Source: Actinosynnema pretiosum (GTDB lineage: Bacteria; Actinomycetota; Actinomycetes; Mycobacteriales; Pseudonocardiaceae). From it: a stretch of 64,000 nt of DNA. Both the position numbers and the translations under genes were made by a program. The notes below the pieces were generated by a model. That model had not been told where the DNA came from. It searched no databases and was given only the letters and a program-made list of their open reading frames with translations. Position 1 is the stretch's first letter, and each line of letters begins with the position of its first letter. Below, piece by piece: positions 33,193-41,752 of the stretch. Location of the stretch: the NCBI RefSeq assembly GCF_024171695.1, contig NZ_JAMTCF010000014.1, positions 186,001-250,000 on the forward strand. The letters are read 5' to 3'.

Positions 33193-33390
33193 AAGGCGTG
33201 CACCGCTCCACCCCGGTGTCGCAGCCAGCGTGCGGGGCCGAGGTCGGCGCGCTCACCGCCGCCTAAGCGGAGTTCCCGACGTGCGCCGACGATGCCGTGA
33301 CCGCCTGCCACCGGGGTGGCCGGATCGTCACCTCCTGGTCGGGTGTCCCCGACCGTGCCCGTCCACATCGAACGCCTGGCCGACCGATAG
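33168..33390 (+). pseudogene. Possible gene remnant with in-frame TAA
   Basis: One frame reads AAYTASIEGVHRSTPVSQPA, then GAEVGALTAA, TAA 33264-33266, and AEFPTCADDAVTACHRGGRI, then VTSWSGVPDR. It looks coding on both sides of the stop but has no start or RBS. It may be the displaced tail of the gene before it. No gene is seen from 33391 to 33586. Confidence 0.35.
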
Positions 33391-33586
33391 GTCCCGCGTC
33401 CAAACACGACCTCCAGCAGTTCCCGCCACGGTCCGGCCGGGGCGTGGCGGCCTCGTGCGGTCCAAGCGCCCCAATCACCCGCGGAACCGACAGGAGTCGC
33501 CGACCTCGGGCCGCAATACGCCTTGCCGAGCCTGCAGGCATCTTCTGCCGCCCGCACAGCGGGCATTCCGCGTCCCGGAGTCCCAC

Positions 33587-34582
33587 ATGACCTATGCCCG
33601 TACCACTGTCCCGTCGGATACCGGCAGTACGCTGCCCGAAGCCCACCAGCCCGGCGAATCGGCCGCTGCCACCCTCAGCCGCGCCGTCGTGGCGCACCTA
33701 ACCCCGCAGGTCTGGGTGCCCACCATCGACTGGGACACCAACGGGCTGACCGCGACCGCACGGATCACCCTCGCCGCCGCGGGCGTCCGTGTTCCGGTCA
33801 CCCTCGACTGGCGGGCCGACCAGTTCACGCTGAGCATCGACGGCCGCCGCGACCCGCTGCGCCATTCCCGGCTCGCCCACCGAGCCGGACATCTGGCCAC
33901 CCTGGTCACCGACACCACCGCCGAGGTCGTCGCCGAACTGGCCGAGCAACAGGTCGCCGAGCGCTTGGCGGCTACGATCATCTATGGCGGACTGCACGTC
34001 GTCTGCGAACGTCGCGGCGCCGACCCTACGCTGCTGTCCCACCAGTGCGCACAGTGCGGTGACGTCGATTTCACCGCCGCCGCCGGCGGCGAGATCACCC
34101 TGGTCAACCACCGATGTCCGGTCTGCCGCAACGGTGCCGCACCATCGGCACCGCCCGCGCCACCGGCATCCGGAGCAGGACATCGCGCGCGGCGCCGTCG
34201 ACGGCAGCAGTCGCTCCAGGAGGAACTGCTCGACGCCGGGACGTTGCCGGTGTCACGCGCCCGCCCGCACCAGGGCCCGCTGGCCGATTGGCCTGTGCAC
34301 CGACTCCTGCAGCAGGTCACACAGGACCGGTTCACCGTCTGGGGCGGCGACCTCTACGAGGTCCTCGTCGACGACCACGGCTACCAGCGCGCCGTCCGTC
34401 CCCACCCTCGCGACGCCGAGCTGATCCGTCGGCTGCGCCACGCCGGGCTGGTATACGTCGGGCTGTGGCTGTTCGCCGACGTCGATAGCCGGTCGTGCGA
34501 GACCCACCGGCTCGACCTCACCAGGGACGGCTGGAGGGTCCTGCGCCGCTGGACCGCCCTGCACACCTCGACGGCCGGATGA
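33587..34582 (+). CDS. Hypothetical zinc-ribbon protein, 331 aa
   Basis: ATG 33587 with CGGAG upstream. The N-terminal domain is beta-rich (WVPTIDWDTNGLTATARITL; VPVTLDWRADQFTLSIDGRR). A zinc ribbon is in the middle (LLSHQCAQCGDVDFTAA ... VNHRCPVCRNG), then a basic linker (HRARRRRRQQSLQEELLD) and a C-terminal domain with RFTVWGGDLYEVLVDDHGYQ. Possibly nucleic-acid binding; no family named. Confidence 0.75.
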   Translation: MTYARTTVPSDTGSTLPEAHQPGESAAATLSRAVVAHLTPQVWVPTIDWDTNGLTATARITLAAAGVRVPVTLDWRADQFTLSIDGRRDPLRHSRLAHRAGHLATLVTDTTAEVVAELAEQQVAERLAATIIYGGLHVVCERRGADPTLLSHQCAQCGDVDFTAAAGGEITLVNHRCPVCRNGAAPSAPPAPPASGAGHRARRRRRQQSLQEELLDAGTLPVSRARPHQGPLADWPVHRLLQQVTQDRFTVWGGDLYEVLVDDHGYQRAVRPHPRDAELIRRLRHAGLVYVGLWLFADVDSRSCETHRLDLTRDGWRVLRRWTALHTSTAG

Positions 34583-34629
34583 TCGGAAAAATGATAGGTC
34601 GGCGATAGAGGCAGGCGCGGGTTCAGACC

Positions 34630-34773
34630 GGGGGTGTCGATCTGCTCCAAGCAAATCAGGTCATGGCAGGGTCCGCGCCGATGAACCCGGCCCAAAAGCA
34701 CGGGCCGGAACCCCCGCCGCCCCCTTCGGGGCCCTGTCACGACCTGATCCGCACTCCGCAGATCGACACCCCT
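34630..34773. ncRNA. Structured repeat element R2, second copy of R1
   Basis: Outer stem GGGGGTGTCGATCTGC / GCAGATCGACACCCC; middle AATCAGGTC / GACCTGATC; core GTCCGCGCCGATGAACCC, hairpin CCGGCCC-loop-GGGCCGG, then GAACCCCCGCCG and CCCCTTCGGGG. Compared with R1 the core is nearly invariant, while stem positions change in pairs (for example A-T to G-C in the first hairpin). It lies upstream of ssb and fills the 286-bp gap. Confidence 0.65.
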
Positions 34774-34868
34774 CGGGGCCGAACCCACTCGATGGCACTG
34801 CCAGCAGGTGGAGTCAAGGCTGAGGGGTGTCGGTGGCCGAACCACCGATCCGCAAGGGAGTGTCCGCC

Positions 34869-35348
34869 ATGGCCGGAGAGACCGTCACCACCCTCGTCGG
34901 CAACCTCACCACCGACCCGGAACTGCGCTTCACTCAGGCAGGTGCGGCCGTCGCGAACTTCACCGTCGCCTCCACCCCCCGCTTCTTCAACCGTCAGACC
35001 AACGAATGGGAGGACGGCAATCCGCTGTTCATGAGGTGCAGCCTCTGGCGTCAGCCCGCCGAGAACGTGGCCGAGACGCTGACCCGCGGCGCCCGGGTCA
35101 TCGTCACCGGCCGCCTGCGACAGCGCTCTTTCGAGACCAAGGAAGGCCAGCAGCGCACCGTCGTCGAGCTGGAGGTCGACGAGATCGGTCCGTCGCTGCG
35201 CTACGCCACCGCCAAGGTCAACAAGGTCACCCGCGCCCAGGGCTCAGACGGACAGGGCTCCGGCGACAACGGCGCGCCGGCCAGCGACCCGTGGGGCTCG
35301 GCTCCGCCCGCTGGCAGCGGCGGCTTCGGCGACGAGCCGCCGTTCTGA
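34869..35348 (+). CDS. ssb: Single-stranded DNA-binding protein, 159 aa
   Basis: ATG 34869 with AAGGGAG upstream (GTG 34827 has no RBS). OB-fold with [40 protein letters not shown], and [20 protein letters not shown] followed by [20 protein letters not shown] Gly/Ser/Pro linker and the acidic tip GDEPPF complete a canonical bacterial SSB. It coats single-stranded DNA during replication or after conjugative entry. Being carried by the element next to transfer functions suggests a role in establishing the incoming strand. A terminator follows. Confidence 0.95.
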   Translation: MAGETVTTLVGNLTTDPELRFTQAGAAVANFTVASTPRFFNRQTNEWEDGNPLFMRCSLWRQPAENVAETLTRGARVIVTGRLRQRSFETKEGQQRTVVELEVDEIGPSLRYATAKVNKVTRAQGSDGQGSGDNGAPASDPWGSAPPAGSGGFGDEPPF

Positions 35349-35354
35349 CCGACC

Positions 35355-35388
35355 GGGGCCGGCCGGACGTCGCAGCCCGGCCGGCCCC
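35355..35388 (+). terminator. Terminator after ssb
   Basis: GGGGCCGGCCGG (35355-35366) pairs with CCGGCCGGCCCC (35377-35388), 6 bp after the stop. Confidence 0.75.
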
Positions 35389-35436
35389 GCACATCCCGTT
35401 CCCTGCTAGGCAGCGAGCTCTGTCCTGTATACGCCG

Positions 35437-35595
35437 ATGACGTCCGGTGATCTTCGGGCCCTCCGCCGCTTGCTGGGCAAACTTCGTGCAGACATGGAAC
35501 TCGACGATGGCACCGTGTACTGCGGCAAGGAGATCCAGGCCATCGACGACCTGGCCGGTCTGCAGCTGGAGGGCCTCTCCTCGACCACCTCCTGA
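35437..35595 (+). CDS. Hypothetical 52-aa protein
   Basis: ATG 35437 encodes MTSGDLRALRRLLGKLRADM, ELDDGTVYCGKEIQAIDDLA, GLQLEGLSSTTS. It has sensible helix-rich composition and a strong third-position GC pattern, but the RBS is weak. Possibly a short accessory protein. Confidence 0.5.
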   Translation: MTSGDLRALRRLLGKLRADMELDDGTVYCGKEIQAIDDLAGLQLEGLSSTTS

Positions 35596-36054
35596 ACCCA
35601 GGGGGCGGCAGCCTCCTCCTGATCAAGTCCTGCGCCTGACCTTCCCGCGATCAGGCAGCAATCCCGTCGTCATGCGCCCCACATGGTTGACGCCTGCACG
35701 AACCATCGTGCGAGCGTCAATCGACGATCCGGTGTGCCGAGCACGGTCACGATCGCGTCCGGTCAGATGGTGAGAGCCCTCCCAGACGCGGAGTGTCGCG
35801 GCTCCGCCGGTCCTGCGGGCACTTCGCTCTCCGCACCCCACCGAACAGCTTGCGCTTTCCCGCAGAGCCGAGGCGCGCGTCACCCCCGCACGACGCTGCT
35901 GCCCGCTCACCCCTCGGCTGGGCACGCCCACTTCACCGGTGGCCGTGCCCGGCCGAGGACCCTTGCCCGTTGTCACCCGCCAACCGGATCAGCGGGACGA
36001 CGCATCGAAGCGCCGACCCCGGACCGACACGAAGATCGTCAGGGAGAAGACGAG
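35596..36054. other. 459-bp region with no clear gene
   Basis: I see no protein-like frame on either strand. The only structure noted is a loose GCCGAGGCGCGCG... / ...CCCTCGGC pair around 35870-35915. It ends with the AGGGAGAAGACGAG binding site of the next gene. A promoter is likely but not identified. Confidence 0.4.
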
Positions 36055-36432
36055 ATGAGCCAGCCGAACACCCGGCTCTCTGCCAGCGACCGCGCAGCCA
36101 AGCTGATGCATGACACCGTGCTGGCAGTGCACGAGGTCGACCCGGATGCCTGCACCTACCTGTTGCACCAACTCGGGGACGACTTGGTCGGCCGGATCAA
36201 CGTTCTGGTCGACCATGACCTCGCGACAGGCTTGGCCAACGCCCTACGTGCCCGCATCGAGCACAGTTTCGACACGACTCCTGCGTCGCCACATCCGGAG
36301 GACGGCTTCGATGACGAGCCGGACTACGACGAGCTGACCGAGGACGAACAGCGCGAGCAGGACTGGTTGGCCGTCATGCCCCGCATCGGCTGGGACGGCG
36401 AGCTGGTCGGCTGGGACGGGCGACCGCTCTGA
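36055..36432 (+). CDS. Hypothetical acidic protein, 125 aa
   Basis: ATG 36055 with AGGGAGA. Helical N-terminal half (ASDRAAKLMHDTVLAVHEVD; CTYLLHQLGDDLVGRINVLV), then a strongly acidic region (DGFDDEPDYDELTEDEQREQ) and a short tail with two GWDG repeats (RIGWDGELVGWDGRPL). Acidic tails of this kind occur in DNA mimics, but there is no direct evidence for that. Function unknown. Confidence 0.75.
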   Translation: MSQPNTRLSASDRAAKLMHDTVLAVHEVDPDACTYLLHQLGDDLVGRINVLVDHDLATGLANALRARIEHSFDTTPASPHPEDGFDDEPDYDELTEDEQREQDWLAVMPRIGWDGELVGWDGRPL

Positions 36433-36561
36433 CCGGCCGGGCGCCCTCCACCGACGCGGCCGCCGACCTGCCGCCTCAGCCTGGCGCCGTCCTAGTGGAC
36501 GCGTGCGCGGCGTCCCGCTCGACCTCGAAAAGAACCAGTTGCCTTCCTGGGAGAACACTGG

Positions 36562-37740
36562 ATGAGCCAAGCCACAACGGACAACCGCATCATCGATATC
36601 CTCAGGTTCCGCCACACCATGGGCCGGGTCGCGCAGCTGCTGCGGTGGCGGCACCGGAACGCCACCGCCATCCTGGTGCAGCTCACCGGCCGCCGGACCG
36701 AGTTGATCGCCGTGCTCGGCACCGACGAGGACGGGAACGGCACCGAGCTGTGGCACCACCAGGACTGGGACGACTGGTCCGCCGACATGGATCCCGTCAC
36801 GCCTCGCCTGACTGCGGCCACTCCGCACGCCACCCACGAGACGGCCGGTGAACTGCGCTGGACGCGCCATGACAACGCCACCTACCGTGCGCCGCTGCCG
36901 CCCGCGCCCCGCCCCCGGCCACGCCTTTACGTCGACTCCGCCGCCACCCCGTCGCCGCCGCACCGGCAGGTGATGCCGTCAGCCGCGACCTCGACCTGCG
37001 TCGACGGCGATCTGCCCCGCTACCCGGCGTCGATGTCGCCTGCCGAGCACTGCGTGCCCACTGGCCTGGCCTTGCTCGACCACGTCGTCCTCGGCAGGTT
37101 CGGCGACACGGTGCTCGAGGCGGTGTCCTACAACGGCGGCCACACCCTGCTCGGATTCCTGACTGTGACCGACGGCGGCCGCTTCCACGCCGCGCCCCGC
37201 GATCCGGGCCTCGACCCGGTCGCCGGCCCCCGCCCCGGCGGGGTCGATGTTGACGAGGCAACCAGCGCGCTGCTGGCCACTGCCGCCGACGCGCCGCGCC
37301 AATGGTCCGGCCCGTTCGACTCGCGCGGCCTAGCCGAGGCGTTCCTGCTGGGGTGGGCTGGCGGCACCGGACTGCTCGCTCTGGTGCCGCCAGCCGTTCC
37401 CGACGAAGAGGGCCAGGAGGAGCTGACGAGTCGGCTGTCCTCCGACGAGATCGCCGGTATCGGCTCCAGTCTCGTCGGACGCCCGGTGCACCTGCCGGGC
37501 GACTACGACGTGCTCGCGATATACGAACTGCCCGACACGGGCTGCCAGGTGGTGCTGGTGCGTGACGTTCGAGGTCTGTACGCCTTCGTCTGCGGCTGCT
37601 GCGAGCACGGCGACTTCGCCGACTGCCCTCACCTCGACTGTCCGGTTGGCTACTGCGACCGCGGAACCGCGCACAAGATCGGCTACAGCTTCGACTGCGC
37701 TGGCGCAACCGCCTGGCACCGGACCGAGATCGGCCGTTGA
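36562..37740 (+). CDS. Hypothetical protein with Cys/His-rich C-terminus, 392 aa
   Basis: ATG 36562 with GGGAGAA upstream. The N-terminal domain includes MGRVAQLLRWRHRNATAILV; a Pro/Arg linker follows; the second domain has FGDTVLEAVSYNGGHTLLGF and DYDVLAIYELPDTGCQVVLV. The end, VCGCCEHGDFADCPHLDCPV followed by GYCDRGTAHKI, contains seven cysteines and is probably a metal-binding module. No family recognised. Confidence 0.75.
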   Translation: MSQATTDNRIIDILRFRHTMGRVAQLLRWRHRNATAILVQLTGRRTELIAVLGTDEDGNGTELWHHQDWDDWSADMDPVTPRLTAATPHATHETAGELRWTRHDNATYRAPLPPAPRPRPRLYVDSAATPSPPHRQVMPSAATSTCVDGDLPRYPASMSPAEHCVPTGLALLDHVVLGRFGDTVLEAVSYNGGHTLLGFLTVTDGGRFHAAPRDPGLDPVAGPRPGGVDVDEATSALLATAADAPRQWSGPFDSRGLAEAFLLGWAGGTGLLALVPPAVPDEEGQEELTSRLSSDEIAGIGSSLVGRPVHLPGDYDVLAIYELPDTGCQVVLVRDVRGLYAFVCGCCEHGDFADCPHLDCPVGYCDRGTAHKIGYSFDCAGATAWHRTEIGR

Positions 37741-37864
37741 CCTCGCGCGGTGCCAGGTACGTGGTTACTGCCCGGCATCGCGGCCGGTATCCGCAGGTCT
37801 CCCATACAGCACCGGTACCGCCCCGGCCACCTTCACCATCACTTCTGTAGGAGGGTCTCCGAGC

Positions 37865-38293
37865 ATGCCCATCGGCACCTACGCTCCCGGCGCCGACGCC
37901 TTCGACCACGCCGTCGACTTCGGCGGCCTGCGCTACGAGATGTTCTTCGGCGACGGCCCGGATTGCATCGCGCTGCCGAGCACTCCGCCCGTGGCGGCGG
38001 TCGGCGTGGGCCAGTGCCTGTGCCCGTCGTGCGACAGTCAGGGCTGGTTCACCGAAACCCCGGTCTGCAAGTACTGGCGGGCCCACTGCGAGGCGTGCGG
38101 TGGTCGTCGCGTCTACTCGTACTGGCACACCACCGGACACCCGCCGAGCCTGGAACGGTGCTCACTGTGCATCGAGGAGTGGGCGCGACAGGTCGCCTGG
38201 TTCCGGTACGCCCTGCGCAGTCCGCGTGCCGCCGCGCAGGAGCTGCGCAAGCAGGCCACCCGTGCTCGCGCCGTAGCCGAGCAGGCCCGGTGA
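37865..38293 (+). CDS. Hypothetical double zinc-ribbon protein, 142 aa
   Basis: ATG 37865 with AGGAGGG upstream. After HAVDFGGLRYEMFFGDGPDC come CLCPSCDSQGWFTETPVCKY, HCEACGGRRVYSYWHTTGH and ERCSLCIEEWARQ, i.e. at least three CxxC pairs, then a helical Arg/Ala tail. Likely binds zinc and nucleic acid or a protein partner. Inference only. Confidence 0.75.
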   Translation: MPIGTYAPGADAFDHAVDFGGLRYEMFFGDGPDCIALPSTPPVAAVGVGQCLCPSCDSQGWFTETPVCKYWRAHCEACGGRRVYSYWHTTGHPPSLERCSLCIEEWARQVAWFRYALRSPRAAAQELRKQATRARAVAEQAR

Positions 38294-38424
38294 GCACGTC
38301 CGGCGTCATCGGTGCGGTCCGGTCCCGCCGAACACCGTCGAGGTCACACCGCTCCGCCTGTGGCGCGGACCCCGGCCGTACCGGGCAGGCACCGCAGTGA
38401 CCGCACTTCGTTCCAGCCCGGTCG

Positions 38425-38450
38425 GGCACCGGCCAGGGCTGGCCGGTGCC
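38425..38450 (+). terminator. GC stem-loop in the gap after 38293
   Basis: GGCACCGGCCA pairs with TGGCCGGTGCC around a 4-base loop. Confidence 0.5.
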
Positions 38451-38534
38451 ACCGGCACGCCACGGCCTGCGCGGCGGACCCGGACCGACAATGTCGGAAG
38501 ACCACGCCGTGCGGGTGCCCTACCCTCGGACGAC

Positions 38535-38993
38535 ATGAGGGTCACCACGTTCGTCGTCTTCCTGCGCCTGATCGGCGCGGCCGGTGTGGGCGCCTATGTC
38601 GGCGCCGCTGCGGCGGGCCTGATCGTCGTGCTGACCGGCCGGGTGTTCTCGCCCGCTGGCACGTGGGTGACGGCACTGCCGGTCCTGGCCGTATTCGGGG
38701 CACTGCTCACCGCTGGCGTCGCCCGGCTGACCCGGTTCTGGCTGCTGCCCAGGGTAACCGGTCATCGGGTACTCCTCGGCGCTGCGGCCGGTGCCGTCCT
38801 CGCGCCGCTGACGGTCGCCGTCGGCCAGCCGGGTGCTCTGTTCAATGTCGCCCTGCTGCTGATGCTGATCGGCGCAGTGGCCACGGCGGTACCGTGGGCG
38901 CGCTGGTTCCGTGCCACGCATTCCACGTCCAGGGCACGGCCTCGGATGTACACCGAGCCCCAGCAGCAGCGGTCGCTGTCCCGAAAGCACTGA
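38535..38993 (+). CDS. Four-helix membrane protein, 152 aa
   Basis: ATG 38535 is chosen because the hydrophobic protein begins there; GTG 38397 would add a random Arg/Pro-rich stretch. Four predicted membrane segments: VFLRLIGAAGVGAYVGAAAA, WVTALPVLAVFGALLTAGVA, VLLGAAAGAVLAPLTVAV and FNVALLLMLIGAVATAVPWA. The basic tail faces the cytosol. Unknown function; convergent with the next gene. Confidence 0.65.
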   Translation: MRVTTFVVFLRLIGAAGVGAYVGAAAAGLIVVLTGRVFSPAGTWVTALPVLAVFGALLTAGVARLTRFWLLPRVTGHRVLLGAAAGAVLAPLTVAVGQPGALFNVALLLMLIGAVATAVPWARWFRATHSTSRARPRMYTEPQQQRSLSRKH

Positions 38994-39003
38994 ATTCCAC
39001 CTG

Positions 39004-39050
39004 AACGGGCGGTGGGGGCGGACCGATTCGGTCCGCCCCCACCGCCCGTT
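39004..39050. terminator. Bidirectional terminator, 23-bp perfect arms
   Basis: AACGGGCGGTGGGGGCGGAC (from 39004) is mirrored exactly by GTCCGCCCCCACCGCCCGTT (to 39050). It lies between two convergent genes ending at 38993 and 39051. Confidence 0.85.
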
Positions 39051-39665
39051 CTATGCACCGATCGTGGCGGCCTCCGACCCGCCCAGGCCACCAGTCGGTT
39101 CGCCAGGCCAGGTCTGCGCGCCGCCCACCGGACCGTCGGGCGCCGTCGGCCGTGCGATCACGGGAGCGTCGTGCCTGGCGGACGCCCGCCGCCCCTGTGC
39201 CACTTCACCCGATGCAAGCCCCGACGGCTGCGTGCCGTCCGCCGCCTGTTCGGCGGCTGCGTCCTCTGCCAGGGCCGCACGTCCCACCGCGATCAGCCGC
39301 CGGGCGGCCTTCTCACCGAGTCCCAACAGCTCGGCGACCTGCTCCACCGTCCGGTCCGCCTCATGGATGGCCAGTGCGGCCAATGCCTGGTTCCTCTCCT
39401 GCTGCGCCAACACCCGGTCGCGCTGCTCACGCAACTGCGCGATGGCACGTTCGTGCGGCTCGATCCGCTGCCGGCAGTCTTCCTCCGCCGCGACTTGCTG
39501 ATCAGCCGCGTCGAAGAACACCTGCAGTGACTGCTCGACAGCCTGTTCCTGCTCCCGTTGCCGTGCCAACTGCGCAGCATTGCGCTGCCGCGCCAGCTCA
39601 AGCTGGCGGCTGACCCTGGTTGACCGGCGCGTACGGCCGCGCCCGGACTTCGTCGACTCGGCCAT
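39051..39665 (-). CDS. Basic HTH/coiled-coil DNA-binding-like protein, 204 aa
   Basis: ATG at 39665 has GGGGAGG upstream on the minus strand. A basic N-terminus (KSGRGRTRRSTRVSRQLELA) leads into a long Gln/Arg/Glu-rich coiled coil (RQRNAAQLARQREQEQAVEQ ... HERAIAQLREQRDRVLAQQE) and then a helix-turn-helix (TVEQVAELLGLGEKAARRLI). The tail is Pro/Gly-rich. It is the only minus-strand gene before 49.7 kb and carries the transfer operator upstream. It may be a relaxosome accessory protein or regulator partnering the relaxase (inference). KfrA-like architecture is an alternative. Confidence 0.75.
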   Translation of the reverse strand: MAESTKSGRGRTRRSTRVSRQLELARQRNAAQLARQREQEQAVEQSLQVFFDAADQQVAAEEDCRQRIEPHERAIAQLREQRDRVLAQQERNQALAALAIHEADRTVEQVAELLGLGEKAARRLIAVGRAALAEDAAAEQAADGTQPSGLASGEVAQGRRASARHDAPVIARPTAPDGPVGGAQTWPGEPTGGLGGSEAATIGA

Positions 39666-39726
39666 CTCTCGACCTCCCCATGACCTGTACTCCGATTCCG
39701 CTTCGCTCGCCACGGTACCCCGCAGA

Positions 39727-39745
39727 GCCAACTCATATGGACGTC
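39727..39745. promoter_or_regulatory. Operator-like site upstream of the HTH/coiled-coil gene
   Basis: GCCAACTCATATGGACGTC matches 17 of 19 positions of GTCAACTAATATGGACGTC before the relaxase gene. It is 62 bp upstream of the minus-strand start at 39665. Confidence 0.6.
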
Positions 39746-39833
39746 GGATGGACTCGTATCCAGTGCTTGACGGAGTTACGGTCCGGAGGAGTTGCCGTTC
39801 ATGCCGGCGGGGGCAGGTGCCCGGACAAAAGGA

Positions 39834-39867
39834 AAGGCGTGTCCCGCCCGAAGACGGGACACGCCTT
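39834..39867. terminator. Hairpin in the 543-bp gap 39666-40208
   Basis: AAGGCGTGTCCCG pairs with CGGGACACGCCTT around an 8-base loop. The rest of the gap shows no coding frame; it holds the operator at 39727 and element E13 at 40074. Confidence 0.65.
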
Positions 39868-40073
39868 GGTGCCGCTCGCACAAGCCCCGAAGGGCTCACC
39901 GCCCGGAGGCAGATCGGCCAAGACTGCGATCGGCAGTGTCGGCGCGAGGGGTTCAGTGACCCGACCGACGTCTTCAGTGTAGTCGCGTCGCTGCGGCGAC
40001 GGCAGCGTCCCGCACGGTGCCCCAGGGGCACGCGAGGCGCACCGTCGCCAGCCCTGGGGACGCCGGAAGCATG

Positions 40074-40130
40074 CCGCACCTGGGGCGGGGTGTCCAGCAG
40101 ACCGCGCTGGACACCCCGCCCCAGGTGCGG
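40074..40130. repeat. 25-bp perfect stem-loop (element E13)
   Basis: CCGCACCTGGGGCGGGGTGT followed by CCAGC pairs with GCTGG and then ACACCCCGCCCCAGGTGCGG; loop AGACCGC. It shares the GGTGTCCAGC/GCTGGACACC inner word with E3, E4 and E12. It lies 79 bp before the next start. Confidence 0.8.
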
Positions 40131-40208
40131 CGGATCGCACTCCGCCCCCACGTCCTGGGGGCGTCGGCCCGCCGGGCCGGCCGCGACGCCGCCAGGAGGT
40201 CTCCGGAC

Positions 40209-41531
40209 ATGGAGTCCCGATCCATTTCCACCGCGGGTTCCGCGTCGATCGTCATCGCCCCGGACATGTTCACACTTACCTGGCACCAAGCCGACCACGG
40301 ACCACTCACCGTGCCGTGGTTCGCCTCAACAGGGGTGCTCGACTACGCCTCCGCTTCCCATCAGGTCGCGGTGTCCCGACCACAGGCTGCCGACGCTGGA
40401 GCCGGGCCGGCCTACGGTGATCCGCTGGTCGTGCGCCCCGACCTGGGCGGCATCTACTACCGCGTGGGCGGCGTGCTGCACTCCGCGCCGATCCGCGGCG
40501 ACCGGGTTGACTTCACCGCCGCCGCCGCCGTCGACTGGGCAGCAGCCGATGCCGATTACGACCGGGTGCGGGTCGTCGAGCACAACCTGGCCCAATGCAG
40601 CACCCTGCCGACGCTGGATCCGCCGCTGCACGTGGTGCAGGTCGAGCGGTCCGGGCGGCTATCGCTGTCGTTCCTGCTCGCCGACCTCGACGGCAGCCCC
40701 TTGATCGGCCCGACCACGCACCACTACCAGCCCCACCTCGCCCCCGGCCGGCTGAAAGCCACCACGGTGCAGGGCCTGCCCGCTCTCGCGGCGTTGTGGG
40801 AGGGCGCGCTGCGCCGGCCGACCACGGGCGGTGGCTGGCGTTTCCTCCCTCCCCGTCAGGCATTGGAGACCCTGACCGAACTCGGGTTCACCGTTACCGG
40901 CGCCGCATCCCGACACCCCGGCCTGGCCGCAGCACTGAATACCGGCACGGACAGCCAGTGGGTGCCCGGTTGGTACGGCGGCACCCGCCTGCTAGCCCTG
41001 GCCCGCTTCGAACGGTCGCACTACGGCGGTGATCTTCACTACGAGTACCACAAGCCCGGCAGCCTCCGGGGCGCCGTCAGCCCCAGCTTCGACGGCGTGT
41101 ACGGCTCCCTGCTCGGCGTGCAGGTTCGCGCCGACGTCGAGACGCGCCCGCCCGGCGAACGCGTCTACGTCGAGTCCGGTTATGTTGGCGGCGGCATGGC
41201 CAGGCCGGTCGAAGCAGGCCAGGTCGCGCTGCACGAACCGGTCCTGATCGAAGGCACGCTGCCCATCATCGATCACGAGGTGAGTTGGTCGGCCGCCTGC
41301 CGTCGGTGCAGCGCGCCGATGAGCTGCGGCCCAGTGGGTCGGCACGACTTCGTGCCCTACGTTCATGAACTGGCCGCTGAGTCCTCCGGCCTGGGACCGG
41401 TCGGCATGTGGTGCCCGGCGCACCCCGTCGGCGACCGCACCCGTCCCCATGCCCCGGTCTGTCGGGTCGACGAAGGTCCGGACCGCGACACTCTCACCCT
41501 GCCCGCCGCGAGCCCGGCAAGGTCGTCCTAA
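40209..41531 (+). CDS. Hypothetical protein, 440 aa
   Basis: ATG 40209 with CAGGAGG. The N-terminal ~270 residues are beta-rich (FTLTWHQADHGPLTVPWFAS; GGIYYRVGGVLHSAPIRGDR; HVVQVERSGRLSLSFLLADL). The centre has WYGGTRLLALARFERSHYGG. The C-terminus carries SWSAACRRCSAPMSCGPVGR, PVGMWCPAHPVG and ends in random-coil residues. Possible C-terminal zinc site. No domain recognised. It is the last accessory gene before the lower-GC region. Confidence 0.75.
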   Translation: MESRSISTAGSASIVIAPDMFTLTWHQADHGPLTVPWFASTGVLDYASASHQVAVSRPQAADAGAGPAYGDPLVVRPDLGGIYYRVGGVLHSAPIRGDRVDFTAAAAVDWAAADADYDRVRVVEHNLAQCSTLPTLDPPLHVVQVERSGRLSLSFLLADLDGSPLIGPTTHHYQPHLAPGRLKATTVQGLPALAALWEGALRRPTTGGGWRFLPPRQALETLTELGFTVTGAASRHPGLAAALNTGTDSQWVPGWYGGTRLLALARFERSHYGGDLHYEYHKPGSLRGAVSPSFDGVYGSLLGVQVRADVETRPPGERVYVESGYVGGGMARPVEAGQVALHEPVLIEGTLPIIDHEVSWSAACRRCSAPMSCGPVGRHDFVPYVHELAAESSGLGPVGMWCPAHPVGDRTRPHAPVCRVDEGPDRDTLTLPAASPARSS

Positions 41532-41752
41532 GCCTTGCGCCGTCGCCGCCCGGTACCCCACTCCGGACGGCGGCGTCCTCTGGCGGCAGGTATGCCCTGC
41601 CTGCCCTGAGCGAGCGGGCCAGTGGGCGTGCCTACGGCCCGCGTTCCCGACCGGCGGGCAGCTCGCGGCCATTCCCATCCCGGCCGCCGCCCAGCGCCCT
41701 ACTCTGGGTGCGCTGGGTGGTCACCAGAGCCCCCCTGACCTCGATCATCTTA

